NCBI GenBank assembly: GCA_963676635.1
Contig: OY781105.1
Location: 3,596,001 to 3,660,000 of the forward strand
DNA: 64,000 nt
Reading direction: 5' to 3'
Source: GCA-002708315 sp963676635
GTDB lineage: Bacteria > Bacteroidota > Bacteroidia > Bacteroidales > F082
Shown here: positions 36,241 through 44,094 of the stretch, piece after piece
Layout of the letters: each line of letters opens with the position of its first letter
Position numbering within the stretch: the first letter of the stretch is position 1
Made by a program: the position numbers and the translations under genes
Notes under the pieces: model-generated
The model's database searches: none
Seen by the model: the letters and a program-made list of their open reading frames with translations, nothing else
Told to the model about the DNA's origin: nothing

Positions 36241-37213
36241 ATCAGTAAATTTGAGGTCAATAATTACCAACAAATCCCTATCTTTACCCCAACAAAAGTA
36301 ATACGGCCATAGAAGCAAATAAACAAATATCAACTACAGAATACGCAGTTAGCAATGTGTTTGCAAAAGGTTTGATTGATTTCTGCATAACACCAATGTT
36401 CGACAGAGGTTTTACAATGCACGAACACCTTAGTGCTTTTAAGCTTATTAATATGAATGGTCGCATGTACGACCCAGTTATGTCACGTTTTCTATCCCCC
36501 GATCCAATAATACAGTTTCCTGAAAACAGTCAAAGCTACAACAGCTACAGCTATGTGCTTAACAATCCTTTGAAGTTTACTGATCCTAGTGGGTTTGCCC
36601 TTGATTGGTTTCAAAATGAGATAACTGGTGATATATATTACAATAGTACATACAAAAAGGGTGATGAAGATAAAATTGAAGGTGAAGGATGGGTACATTT
36701 TGCTGAAAATGGCAAATTATCAGAAAAATCAAAAAGTGATTTTTCAATATTATGGAATAGTAAGGAATTGTGGGACAGTTATATTGAATTTGATAAAAAA
36801 ACATCCTATAACGCAAAAGGTGAAAGAGTAACTAGCTTTAATGTTGAAGCTCTTTTTAAAGGTAAAAATGCAAAAGAATTTATGAATAGACAAGGGTATG
36901 AAAAGAAACCAAAACAACAAATTGTCTATAATTTGCAATTTTTAAAAATACCTTATGCAAAAAGGCAACCAAGCGTAGAACTAAGACTTACTGAAAAATA
37001 CACTTATTTAAAAAAGGGGAATAAAGAAATTGGTTATAACTATATACAACCATTTAAATATGATACTAAAAAAGGGTGGATGTGGGAAATTGTAGCAAGA
37101 TCAGAAGTTAAATATACTGACAATATGTTATTCAAAAAATACTTAGAAGCAATTGAACGTGCTTTTGGCGGATCAAAACCTATTGAAAAAAATATTTCAG
37201 AATATAAATTCAA

Positions 37214-38198
37214 ACCCGTTGTGCATTTAGGACAAATTTAATTTAATGTTGTTAATATTTCTATCAAAAACAAACTTATTTAGATATTGAATCAAAGTAA
37301 GAGCAGCAATTTTAGAAAGTATTCTAGTTTTGAATCCCAGGAATGATTTAGCATAATTTCTTCTTATCATAAATTGGTCAGTTAATTGAGAAAACAAAGT
37401 TTCTATTCTTTTTCTGGATTTTCTATAAATATACGGTATTTCAAAATAATTAAGTTGATTTTTCCTCATAGGAGTTTTTAAATTTATTTGCGCTGATTCA
37501 AAAAGGTTAAGTTGAACATTTGCAGATAAATAACCCATATCACCAAGTAAAATACAGTCAGATAATTGAGTGTCTATATCTTGTAAGTATTTAATATCAT
37601 GAACTGAAGCAGGGGTAATATCTATACTTTGAAAAACACCGGAAACAGAACAAATTCCATGTAATTTATATCCGTAATAATACAATTTTTGAGAAGCACA
37701 ATAACCTTTATCTGGAGAACAGTAATCTTGATCTTTACAAATTGTACTTCTTAAAGATCGAGACATTTTACAAACTTCTAAAGGCATTGAATCAACAATA
37801 AAGTGATCTTCAAATTCATTGAAAAAATTTGCAATCTTATCCCTTATACATTCTAAATATGGAAATAACTTTCTTTTCCTTCTGTTATAAACACTTCGCT
37901 CAATCAAATCTTCCAAATAGGTGTCTTTTATCACTCTAAACAACTGACATTCACTATCTATACTCATATACTCTGAAGTTAAGTTCATGGCAATAAGTTC
38001 AATATTTGAAAGTTTTGGTTTACGTATTTGAATAAATTCATCAAATGAAGGTTCAAATTTTTTGATATTGTTCAGAATAATTTCGTAATTTTGAATAAAG
38101 TTGTTCATAATTTAATTGTTTGATAGTCATTTAAATATACGAATTATTTTAATTCAATGAACAACTTTTTTTATTTTTTTATCAAATGCACAACGGGT
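37214..38198 (-). mobile_element. IS982-family insertion sequence (985 bp) with 8-bp target duplication
   Basis: Ends are ACCCGTTGTGCATTTAG (37214) and, reversed, ACCCGTTGTGCATTTGA (38198). AAATTCAA flanks both sides (37206-37213 and 38199-38206). It carries one intact transposase gene on the minus strand. The same inverted-repeat ends border a 393-bp non-coding element at 46879-47271. Confidence 0.9.
37227..38108 (-). CDS. IS982-family transposase
   Basis: 293 residues with the family's pattern: an N-terminal KPKLSNIELIAMNLTSEYM helix block, the first catalytic Asp in FIVDSMPLEVC, a YYYGYKLHGICS stretch, the second Asp in LLGDMGYLS and the Glu in RKRIETLFSQL. Length is normal for IS982 transposases and the frame is uninterrupted, so the element may be active and able to mobilise the MITE at 46879 in trans. 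Confidence 0.9.
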   Translation of the reverse strand: MNNFIQNYEIILNNIKKFEPSFDEFIQIRKPKLSNIELIAMNLTSEYMSIDSECQLFRVIKDTYLEDLIERSVYNRRKRKLFPYLECIRDKIANFFNEFEDHFIVDSMPLEVCKMSRSLRSTICKDQDYCSPDKGYCASQKLYYYGYKLHGICSVSGVFQSIDITPASVHDIKYLQDIDTQLSDCILLGDMGYLSANVQLNLFESAQINLKTPMRKNQLNYFEIPYIYRKSRKRIETLFSQLTDQFMIRRNYAKSFLGFKTRILSKIAALTLIQYLNKFVFDRNINNIKLNLS

Positions 38199-38316
38199 AA
38201 ATTCAATATTTTAATTATTAATGATTATCTACAAGAATATGATGAACCTTAACAATACAAAATAAGGAATAATGGATAATTTTATAATAGTACTTAAATA
38301 ATTTAGATGAATTAAA

Positions 38317-39015
38317 ATGACAAAATATTTACTAATTTTATTCAAAGTAATAGTTCTTTTTTCCTTTATGTCCATGTTTACTTTACGTTGTACTAACAAT
38401 ATAAATGAGAAAATGATTGATGTTGCAAAAGAATCGTTTAAAAAAGTAAGCACAAAACAAAACTTATTGTCACATTTTCCTGGTAAAATAAAAGAGTTAG
38501 AAGTTACTTTAAGTATATCACCACCGGGATGTCCGCCAACTTTTGATTGCAGTAATCAAACAGGATATATTATTCTTACTTTAAATAAGAACCTCTACAA
38601 AAAAGAAGTTGATGATTTAGTAAGTGATGTTATTTCATATAAAACGCAGTATAATTCAAAAGATAATACAATAATCAATTTAAAGGAATTAAGAAGAAAT
38701 ATTTTTCCAGTTCCAAAGTGCAATATTTTAGTTGAAAATTTTCTTCCAATACCATATTTTGAACATTATGATTTCAATATGGGATTTAATGAAATGAAAG
38801 TCGAAATTGATGAGGTTCCATATTTTGATTATACATACACAATCCCATCCGACCTTCAGGTTTATGTAATCGAAGCCGAAGCAGGTAATTTCTGGAAAGA
38901 AGACTGTAATGAGAAACGCCCTATATCACTTAAAGATTGGAAGCATGGTTATTCAAGAGGACTTGCAACATCTGAAGAAGAAAATATTATTGTATTCTGG
39001 GCAATGATATGGTAA
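38317..39015 (+). CDS. lipoprotein, candidate immunity for cassette 2
   Basis: 232 residues with a hydrophobic N-terminus ending TLRC (Cys about 25), probably a lipoprotein although the box is imperfect. The body is not recognised; it holds several Cys and Pro (SPPGCPPTFDCSNQ) that could form disulfides outside the cytoplasm. It lies 64 bp after the restored stop of cassette 2 and directly before cassette 3. Immunity is inferred from position only. Confidence 0.55.
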   Translation: MTKYLLILFKVIVLFSFMSMFTLRCTNNINEKMIDVAKESFKKVSTKQNLLSHFPGKIKELEVTLSISPPGCPPTFDCSNQTGYIILTLNKNLYKKEVDDLVSDVISYKTQYNSKDNTIINLKELRRNIFPVPKCNILVENFLPIPYFEHYDFNMGFNEMKVEIDEVPYFDYTYTIPSDLQVYVIEAEAGNFWKEDCNEKRPISLKDWKHGYSRGLATSEEENIIVFWAMIW

Positions 39016-39031
39016 TATGGTATTTGTATAG

Positions 39032-40048
39032 ATGTTTATTATCTTTACCATTACAAATGATGAAGAGTTAACAATGAACTATTTGCTTAAAGATCATCTT
39101 GGTATTATAAACTATATACTTGATGCAACAGGAAAAGTTGAGCAGCAGCTTAACTATGATGCCTGGGGGCGTCGTCGTGATCCTGACACATGGCAATACT
39201 ACTCTTCATCAACAACCCCTCCCACACCAATGTTCGACAGAGGTTTTACAATGCACGAACACCTTAGTGCTTTTAAGCTTATTAATATGAATGGCCGCAT
39301 GTACGACCCAGTTATGTCACGTTTTCTATCCCCCGATCCAATAATACAGTTTCCCGCAAACAGTCAAAGCTACAACAGCTACAGCTATGTGCTTAACAAT
39401 CCTTTGAAGTTTACTGATCCTAGTGGGTTTTTAGCTGAAGGAGACTCAACTGCTAACGGTAAAAACACTAATTGGAGTGAAGCTACTGCGAAAGCTCTTA
39501 ATATTGTTGGTTCATCATACGATAAGGAAGAAGAAAGTATATCTTCATTTAATACTGATTATACACAAACCGGCAAAACAGAATTCATTACAGAAGAAAA
39601 TAGTGTGAGTGATAAAACGAAGGCTGTTGAAGGGGATAGGAGAGTTGGCTCAGCTGATGGGGGTATTACATTTGGCGAAGCTGATGGCCACTACAAATGG
39701 GGGTTTGGAGAACCTTTATATGTTGATTTAGACAAAATAGATTTTGGAGATGTAACAATGGCTCGTTTTAATAACCCAGAATTTTATAGTGAAGGTCACC
39801 CGGGTGTATATGTACGATTTGAAACGAGTGATTATGTTAACAGAGACCAGGCTCTTATTTATGGTACTATTGGTATAGTAAAAATTGGTGATAATACTAT
39901 AATGGCGATGCCTGATATTTATGATTTTGATTTAAAACTTAAAGATGGATCTTTTATACGTGATGCTGCTACTGTATTAGGAAAGACTTATGCAGGCTGG
40001 GGCATACAATTCCCTATATATTTTAGGGGAACTACAACATTACCATAA
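39032..40048 (+). CDS. orphan RHS C-terminal cassette 3 (longest core copy)
   Basis: 39044-39649 repeats main-gene positions 32359-32964 at equal length (606 bp) with few differences, covering DHLG...EQQLNYDAWGRRRD through the RHS core to RRVG. The tip then diverges: GITFGEADGHYKWGFGEPLY and a C-terminal part (IYGTIGIV; YDFDLKL; GKTYAGWGIQFPIYF) that looks like a distant relative of the main tip's final domain. No signal peptide or SpvB part is present, so it is likely a silent cassette with enough homology to recombine onto the main gene. A small lipoprotein gene follows after 9 bp. Confidence 0.75.
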   Translation: MFIIFTITNDEELTMNYLLKDHLGIINYILDATGKVEQQLNYDAWGRRRDPDTWQYYSSSTTPPTPMFDRGFTMHEHLSAFKLINMNGRMYDPVMSRFLSPDPIIQFPANSQSYNSYSYVLNNPLKFTDPSGFLAEGDSTANGKNTNWSEATAKALNIVGSSYDKEEESISSFNTDYTQTGKTEFITEENSVSDKTKAVEGDRRVGSADGGITFGEADGHYKWGFGEPLYVDLDKIDFGDVTMARFNNPEFYSEGHPGVYVRFETSDYVNRDQALIYGTIGIVKIGDNTIMAMPDIYDFDLKLKDGSFIRDAATVLGKTYAGWGIQFPIYFRGTTTLP

Positions 40049-40057
40049 CATTTTAAT

Positions 40058-40420
40058 ATGAGAAATTTAAAATTAATAAGTATAGTAATATTATTACTTA
40101 GTTGCAACAACAATGTAAAAGATTACAAATATTGTCAGAGTGTACTTGAAAATACAATGAAAATTAAAATTTCAGATGAGTTTTCTCTGATTGAGCAAAG
40201 TACAGATTTTGCTATTGGAGACTATAATGAACGTTTTAAATTGAAACTATCTAAAAATGATTTTGATTTAATATTACAGTCGGTTGATTCTTCAGAATTA
40301 AAAAAAGCAATTAATGCAAATTTGTACTATTTCAATATTCATAATCACGAAGGGGAATTTATTTCAATTATTTTTGACCCAATAGAACATACAGTTCAAT
40401 ATAGTATGAATAGTGAATAA
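40058..40420 (+). CDS. small lipoprotein, candidate immunity for cassette 3
   Basis: 120 residues with a short lipoprotein signal (MRNLKLISIVILLLSC; Cys 16). The mature part of about 105 residues is not recognised. It begins 9 bp after the cassette stop, the same arrangement as the lipoprotein after the main RHS gene, whose tip appears related, but the two lipoproteins do not look alike by eye. Confidence 0.6.
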   Translation: MRNLKLISIVILLLSCNNNVKDYKYCQSVLENTMKIKISDEFSLIEQSTDFAIGDYNERFKLKLSKNDFDLILQSVDSSELKKAINANLYYFNIHNHEGEFISIIFDPIEHTVQYSMNSE

Positions 40421-40735
40421 CACTAATAAGCTTCAATTAATATGAAGATTTAGAAGTAAAAAATTATTAATAATGGAGCTCGAACTCAATGTTATTAACT
40501 TAAGGTATTAAATATTTGATATTCTGACATGTGAGTTTGTTTTTGTTATCGAATATTTGTGTATTTGTCTGGTGATAAAATAGATAATATCATACAGAGA
40601 AACACCTCATTTTATTTTGAGTATTTTAAAAAGTTGGGTTTTGCGGAAGTAGTTACTGAAGTTTGTTGGCTTTGTGGTTCGGTATTATTTTCAATATATC
40701 TTTGCGCAATCGAGGGTAGTCGGGTTTGGTGGTAT
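40421..40735. other. intergenic region before the third IS66-remnant block
   Basis: AT-rich DNA with no supported gene. A 70-codon GTG-initiated frame at 40559-40771 lacks a ribosome-binding site and runs into the repeat that begins at about 40738, so it was not accepted. The repeat (starting tatcccctctaccaaccacg) is shared with 34062. Confidence 0.5.
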
Positions 40736-40851
40736 CCCCTCTACCAACCACGTCAAAAATATCTTGCATAGTAGTCATATATTTGCAAACATGGGTGATT
40801 CTGTTCTGTGGAAAATGTAGAGAAGAGCTAAATTATTGATTGTATTGTTTA

Positions 40852-41025
40852 TTATTTTTCCAGATCTAGTTTTAGATTTTGCGGTAACAAATCTTCGAAT
40901 TTGTTTGCTTTGTAGTCAGGTATAATATCCAGAACTTTTGTAAGCCACATAAACGGATTTACATTATTTTTCTTGCATGTACCAAAGAATGAATAGAACA
41001 TAGCAGCTCTTTCTGCTCGTATCCA
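40852..41025 (-). pseudogene. IS66 TnpC C-terminal remnant, second copy
   Basis: Minus-strand frame matching the remnant at 34186-34359, ending in the same QNL-type tail and stop. It lies in a shared block of about 310 bp (40738-41050 against 34062-34380) that differs by scattered point changes and a small indel. Its presence with the TnpA piece at 41077 repeats the layout before cassette 1. Confidence 0.7.
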
Positions 41026-41076
41026 CCCTACTAACCCCGTACTCCAATCATCATCGGCAATTCATATTTTAGCCGC

Positions 41077-41238
41077 ATGAATACAAGAAACAAATACACC
41101 AAAGAACAAATGTTCAGTTTGATTCGCAAATGGGAAAACAGAGATCAAACGCAAGAAGAATTTTTCAAAAAACACAACAAAGCTAAAAGCACATTCGGTT
41201 ATTGGTGTAAAAAGAATTTGCAGGGAATATTTAAGTGA
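41077..41238 (+). pseudogene. IS66 TnpA remnant, third (most complete) copy
   Basis: A 53-codon frame, MNTRNKYTKEQMFSLIRKWE followed by EEFFKKHNKAKSTFGYWCKKN and a stop at 41236-41238. This is the start of an IS66 TnpA helix-turn-helix protein, shorter than a working one. It is the best preserved of three copies in the island. Confidence 0.65.
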
Positions 41239-41361
41239 AATTAGTCAATTTAAGACTAGTCATTAACAACAAATCCCTATCTTTACCCCAACAAAAGTAA
41301 TACAGCCATAGAAGTAAATAAACAAATATCAACTACAGAATACGCAGGCGGAAATGGTCGC

Positions 41362-42174
41362 ATGTACGACCCAGTTATGTCACGTTTTCTATCCCCCGAT
41401 CCAATAATTCAGTTTCCCGAAAACAGTCAAAGCTACAACAGCTACAGCTATGTGCTTAACAATCCTTTGAGGTTTACTGATCCTAGTGGGTTTTTAGCTG
41501 AAGGAGACTCAACTGCTAATGGTAAAAATACTAATTGGAGTGAAGCTACTGCGAAAGCTCTTAGTATTGTTGGTTCATCATACGATAAGGAAGAAGAAAG
41601 TATATCTTCATTTAATACTGATTATACACAAACGGGCAAAACAGAATCCATTACAGAAGAAAATAGTGTGAGTGATAAAACGAAGGCTGTTGAAGGGGAT
41701 AGGAGAGTTGGCTCAGCCGGTGGGAGTGATGGAATAAGTATGAATGATGCAGAAACAATGCTTTCAGCTTTTGGATATTCGCATTTTGGGAAGACTCAGC
41801 TGCTCAAATGGGGCATGAAAGGTGCTGATTGGGGAAAAGCAGGGGCAAACTATTTGAAATTTAACCTTAAAACTGGAAAGACGGTTGGTTATGCTGGAGT
41901 TGGGATTTATGGATTTAATAGCTACTCCTCCTTTGCTAATGGGAACAATTTACAAGGGGTTTCTAATGGGCTAATGTCTATGTATTCATTCATAGCTACT
42001 AAAGGTGGAGTTCCAGGTATGGTCTTAACAGCGCCATTTTTTGCTATTGATGCAACTATAGGAATGGACAACTTTTTATTGTATTATAACAGCTATCATA
42101 TTGACCAATCAAATCAAATTCAGAATGGTTATTGGGGTGTTAGCTTATGGAGACCAGGAAGAGCATTAAAGTAG
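41362..42174 (+). CDS. orphan RHS C-terminal cassette 4 (Gly-rich hydrophobic tip)
   Basis: Core identity begins only at about 41347 (GGNGRMYDP) and runs to RRVG (about 41712). It keeps part of the Gly-Gly-rich insertion seen in cassette 1, so these two are probably closer relatives. The tip after RRVG (NDAETMLSAFGYSHFGKTQ; GKTVGYAGVGIYGFNSYSSF; PGMVLTAPFFAIDATIGMD) is hydrophobic and Gly-rich, suggesting membrane activity. It lacks a start signal, signal peptide and upstream body. A membrane protein gene follows 20 bp later. Confidence 0.7.
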   Translation: MYDPVMSRFLSPDPIIQFPENSQSYNSYSYVLNNPLRFTDPSGFLAEGDSTANGKNTNWSEATAKALSIVGSSYDKEEESISSFNTDYTQTGKTESITEENSVSDKTKAVEGDRRVGSAGGSDGISMNDAETMLSAFGYSHFGKTQLLKWGMKGADWGKAGANYLKFNLKTGKTVGYAGVGIYGFNSYSSFANGNNLQGVSNGLMSMYSFIATKGGVPGMVLTAPFFAIDATIGMDNFLLYYNSYHIDQSNQIQNGYWGVSLWRPGRALK

Positions 42175-42194
42175 TAATTAGAAGCAAAAGAGTT

Positions 42195-42593
42195 ATGTTT
42201 AAATATTTGTTTTATAGGATTTTTAGATTTCAAAATAAAGTTCTTGGTGAAGAAAAGTCAACAGCCGCATTTTCAGCTTTTTTAAGTGTAGCTATGTTTT
42301 GGGGCTTAAATCTATTTTCAATCTTCATTATGCTTGATAAGAACATTGATTTATTGGCGTTTTTTGACGAATTAGTTTTTAGGTCGAATATAATGGTACC
42401 TGGAATTGTCCTTGCAATTATTGGGTTTGTTAGTTATTTTCAATATTATTACAAGTTGAAGTATAATACTATTATTGCTGAGATTGAAAATACTGATTCT
42501 AAGATTAGAAGAAAGTATAACATTTTGGCTATTGTTTACCAAGTAGCATCATTAACAATAATTATTGGAGCTATTGTTTATAGGTTTTCTTGA
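42195..42593 (+). CDS. membrane protein, candidate immunity for cassette 4
   Basis: 132 residues from the ATG at 42195; a longer frame from 42147 would overlap the toxin end. Three hydrophobic segments are visible: AFSAFLSVAMFWGLNLFSIF, MVPGIVLAIIGFVSYFQYY and ILAIVYQVASLTIIIGAIVY. As with cassette 1, a hydrophobic tip is followed by a polytopic membrane protein, consistent with immunity to a membrane-targeted toxin. Not assigned to a family. Confidence 0.55.
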   Translation: MFKYLFYRIFRFQNKVLGEEKSTAAFSAFLSVAMFWGLNLFSIFIMLDKNIDLLAFFDELVFRSNIMVPGIVLAIIGFVSYFQYYYKLKYNTIIAEIENTDSKIRRKYNILAIVYQVASLTIIIGAIVYRFS

Positions 42594-42613
42594 TGCTCAT
42601 TTTCAAAAATGAT

Positions 42614-42915
42614 CCCCCCACTAAGTGTAGTTTGTAACTACACTTTACCAAAAAATCAAGTTAATACCTAATACTAGTTATTTAATAAATTATTATCTTT
42701 ACGGTGTATTAGGACGTAAGCTGTGAAAACAAACCTGATCCGATGGCACATTCAATAGTACAATTGTTTATTTGAGTAATTTTATTTCCAATAGTAATGA
42801 ATTTGACTATGCAAGCTACTGAAGGAAAGGTAATACCTTAAATTGATTTAATTATGGATAATAATTGTTTTTATAATATGAAGGAGCGTAGTTGCAAACT
42901 ACGCTCAGAGGGGGG
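42614..42915. repeat. MITE-like element A (302 bp, inverted ends with hairpins)
   Basis: Left end CCCCCCACTAAGTGTAGTTT; the right end read on the other strand is CCCCCCTCTGAGCGTAGTTT, and similarity continues through AACTAC for about 30 bp. Each end also folds back on itself (GTGTAGTTTGTAACTACAC; GAGCGTAGTTTGCAACTACGCTC). No transposase is inside. A second element with related ends is at 43659-43823. No clear target duplication was found. Confidence 0.65.
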
Positions 42916-43045
42916 CTTTAATGAGAGCAGGGGTGCCAACAATATATGCATTTCATCCTCATATGCTAAACCTGCAATTAGCTATAAGACAAATAGGGAT
43001 TTATTCAAGTCCATACCTTTATCAAAACCCATAAATTATAAAAGT

Positions 43046-43474
43046 ATGAGATATTCAGTTTTAATAATTATGTTGCTTACTTATATGAATTTGTTTGGAC
43101 AATTGTGCGACCATAATAATATGCCAAAAGATATATTAAATCAATTAGATAAAATGGGAGTTGATGGAGTGCTACTGTTAAATAACCATGAAAGCGCTTT
43201 CTTGAATGTGATTTTTAAGGACAGTTTGGATGGATTTGATTTTACAAATAAGAAAGTGGGATTTATTAAAATATCTGGAGATAGAGGCAAAGCAAATTAC
43301 TTTGAAATGCAAAAGAAATATTTTGCAGATAAAAGTCAGTCTTGTGATAATGGTACATTATACATTCTGAATGCTACACAAAAGAAAGAAAGCGGAGGTT
43401 ATGATGCAGCAATTGTGTATTGGAGTAAATTTTTACTGCCAGTTGATAAGGTGGTTAAAAAGTTAAAGAAATAA
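43046..43474 (+). CDS. small secreted protein, probable orphan RHS immunity gene
   Basis: 142 residues from the ATG at 43046 with a signal peptide (MRYSVLIIMLLTYMNLFGQ). The frame extends upstream to 42854 but that part lies in the MITE-like element and is not coding-like. The body (GVLLLNNHESAFLNVIFKDS; GFDFTNKKVGFIKISGD; AIVYWSKFLLPVDKVVKKLK) is of a type seen beside RHS toxins in Bacteroidota, from memory. No toxin tip is directly upstream, so it may protect against a lost tip; MITE A may have separated it from its cassette. Confidence 0.6.
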   Translation: MRYSVLIIMLLTYMNLFGQLCDHNNMPKDILNQLDKMGVDGVLLLNNHESAFLNVIFKDSLDGFDFTNKKVGFIKISGDRGKANYFEMQKKYFADKSQSCDNGTLYILNATQKKESGGYDAAIVYWSKFLLPVDKVVKKLKK

Positions 43475-43495
43475 CAATAAGTTTGATAGATTAAG

Positions 43496-43519
43496 AAGCC
43501 CGGCAAGTCCGGGCTTTTT
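43496..43519 (+). terminator. rho-independent terminator
   Basis: AAGCCCGG, a 5-base loop, CCGGGCTT and a T run, 21 bp after the immunity-like gene. Stem and downstream flank resemble the terminator at 33925. Confidence 0.85.
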
Positions 43520-43596
43520 GCTTTATAATAATGTTTGCAATTTAGTTTTAGTGATAAACGCATCCTGAAAAGCGTAAATCATTTTTTTGTCGTCAG
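43520..43596 (+). repeat. terminator-flank repeat, copy 2
   Basis: Nearly identical to 33951-34026 (tttataataatgtttgcaat through aaaagcgtaaatcattttt to tcgtcag), with one substitution and one extra T. It marks the downstream edge of the cassette array. Confidence 0.75.
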
Positions 43597-43658
43597 ACCC
43601 CATCTGGGTGTAGATTGATAGAGAAAGATTGGTAAGGTACATGAACTAAAATGAGATA

Positions 43659-43823
43659 CCCCCCCCCCACTGAGCGTAGTTTCATCCATAGGCAGACACG
43701 TGCAACTACGCTCGCCTATCAAAAAAACAATTAGAACAGTTATTATGCAGAATTATATTTACGATATTTGGGGGGAGTTACACGTGTCCCCCTCCACGGC
43801 GTATGAAACTACGCTCAGTGGGG
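43659..43823. repeat. MITE-like element B (165 bp)
   Basis: Left end is a run of ten C followed by ACTGAGCGTAGTTTCAT; the right end is ATGAAACTACGCTCAGTGGGG, an inverted match of about 20 bp. The left arm folds internally (GAGCGTAGTT at 43672 with AACTACGCTC at 43704-43713). The ends match the family of element A at 42614. It abuts a toxin-tip remnant and probably inserted into it. Confidence 0.65.
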
Positions 43824-43995
43824 TGCAGCTGCTGGGGCGTTAACTGCTGGTGTTGGTACAGGAGTAAGGCCAGCACTTGCAGGCAATGCTTCTGTAGGTG
43901 GTGGTTTTGGTTCGGGATTTGCAGGTACGGCAAGTATTTTAATATTGAAAGATTGTAATGCTTCGACTTTCCATTATTTCAAGTTTATAGTTTAG
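43822..43995 (+). pseudogene. remnant of an RHS-type Gly-rich tip
   Basis: A 57-codon frame reading GAAAGALTAGVGTGVRPALA, then VGGGFGSGFAGTASI and a stop at 43993-43995. The composition matches Gly/Ala-rich ends of RHS or other secreted toxins. It has no start codon and begins at the border of MITE-like element B, so it is the severed end of a former cassette. Confidence 0.45.
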
Positions 43996-44094
43996 ACTAC
44001 TTGATTATAAATAAATCAAACAAAATGTAGTATATATTTTAAGGTAGCTAATCAGCATCACTACAATATCCAACAGTTATTAATCTATATCCGG

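Larger units (their letters stand above)
36396..38252 (+). pseudogene. orphan RHS C-terminal cassette 2, interrupted by IS982
   Basis: RHS core from MFDRGF to DPSGF (about 36390-36596), then a different tip starting ALDWFQNEITGDIYYNSTYKKG, a tip start common in Bacteroidota RHS proteins. The present frame ends at 37241 inside an IS982 element. Deleting the element and one 8-bp target copy joins ISEYKF to NILIINDYLQEYDEP and a stop at 38250-38252, so the native tip end differs from the current one. In this cassette the core switches at PSGF rather than at RRVG. It has no signal peptide; the lipoprotein at 38317 is its likely immunity partner. Confidence 0.7.

Noticed and set aside
40559..40771. 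70-codon plus-strand frame beginning with GTG
   Set aside because: No ribosome-binding site, no recognisable protein features, and its end lies inside a repeat shared with 34062; unlikely to be a gene.
42854..43045. N-terminal extension of the immunity-like protein at 43046
   Set aside because: The extension lies partly inside the MITE-like element A and precedes a clear signal peptide; the start at 43046 is better.
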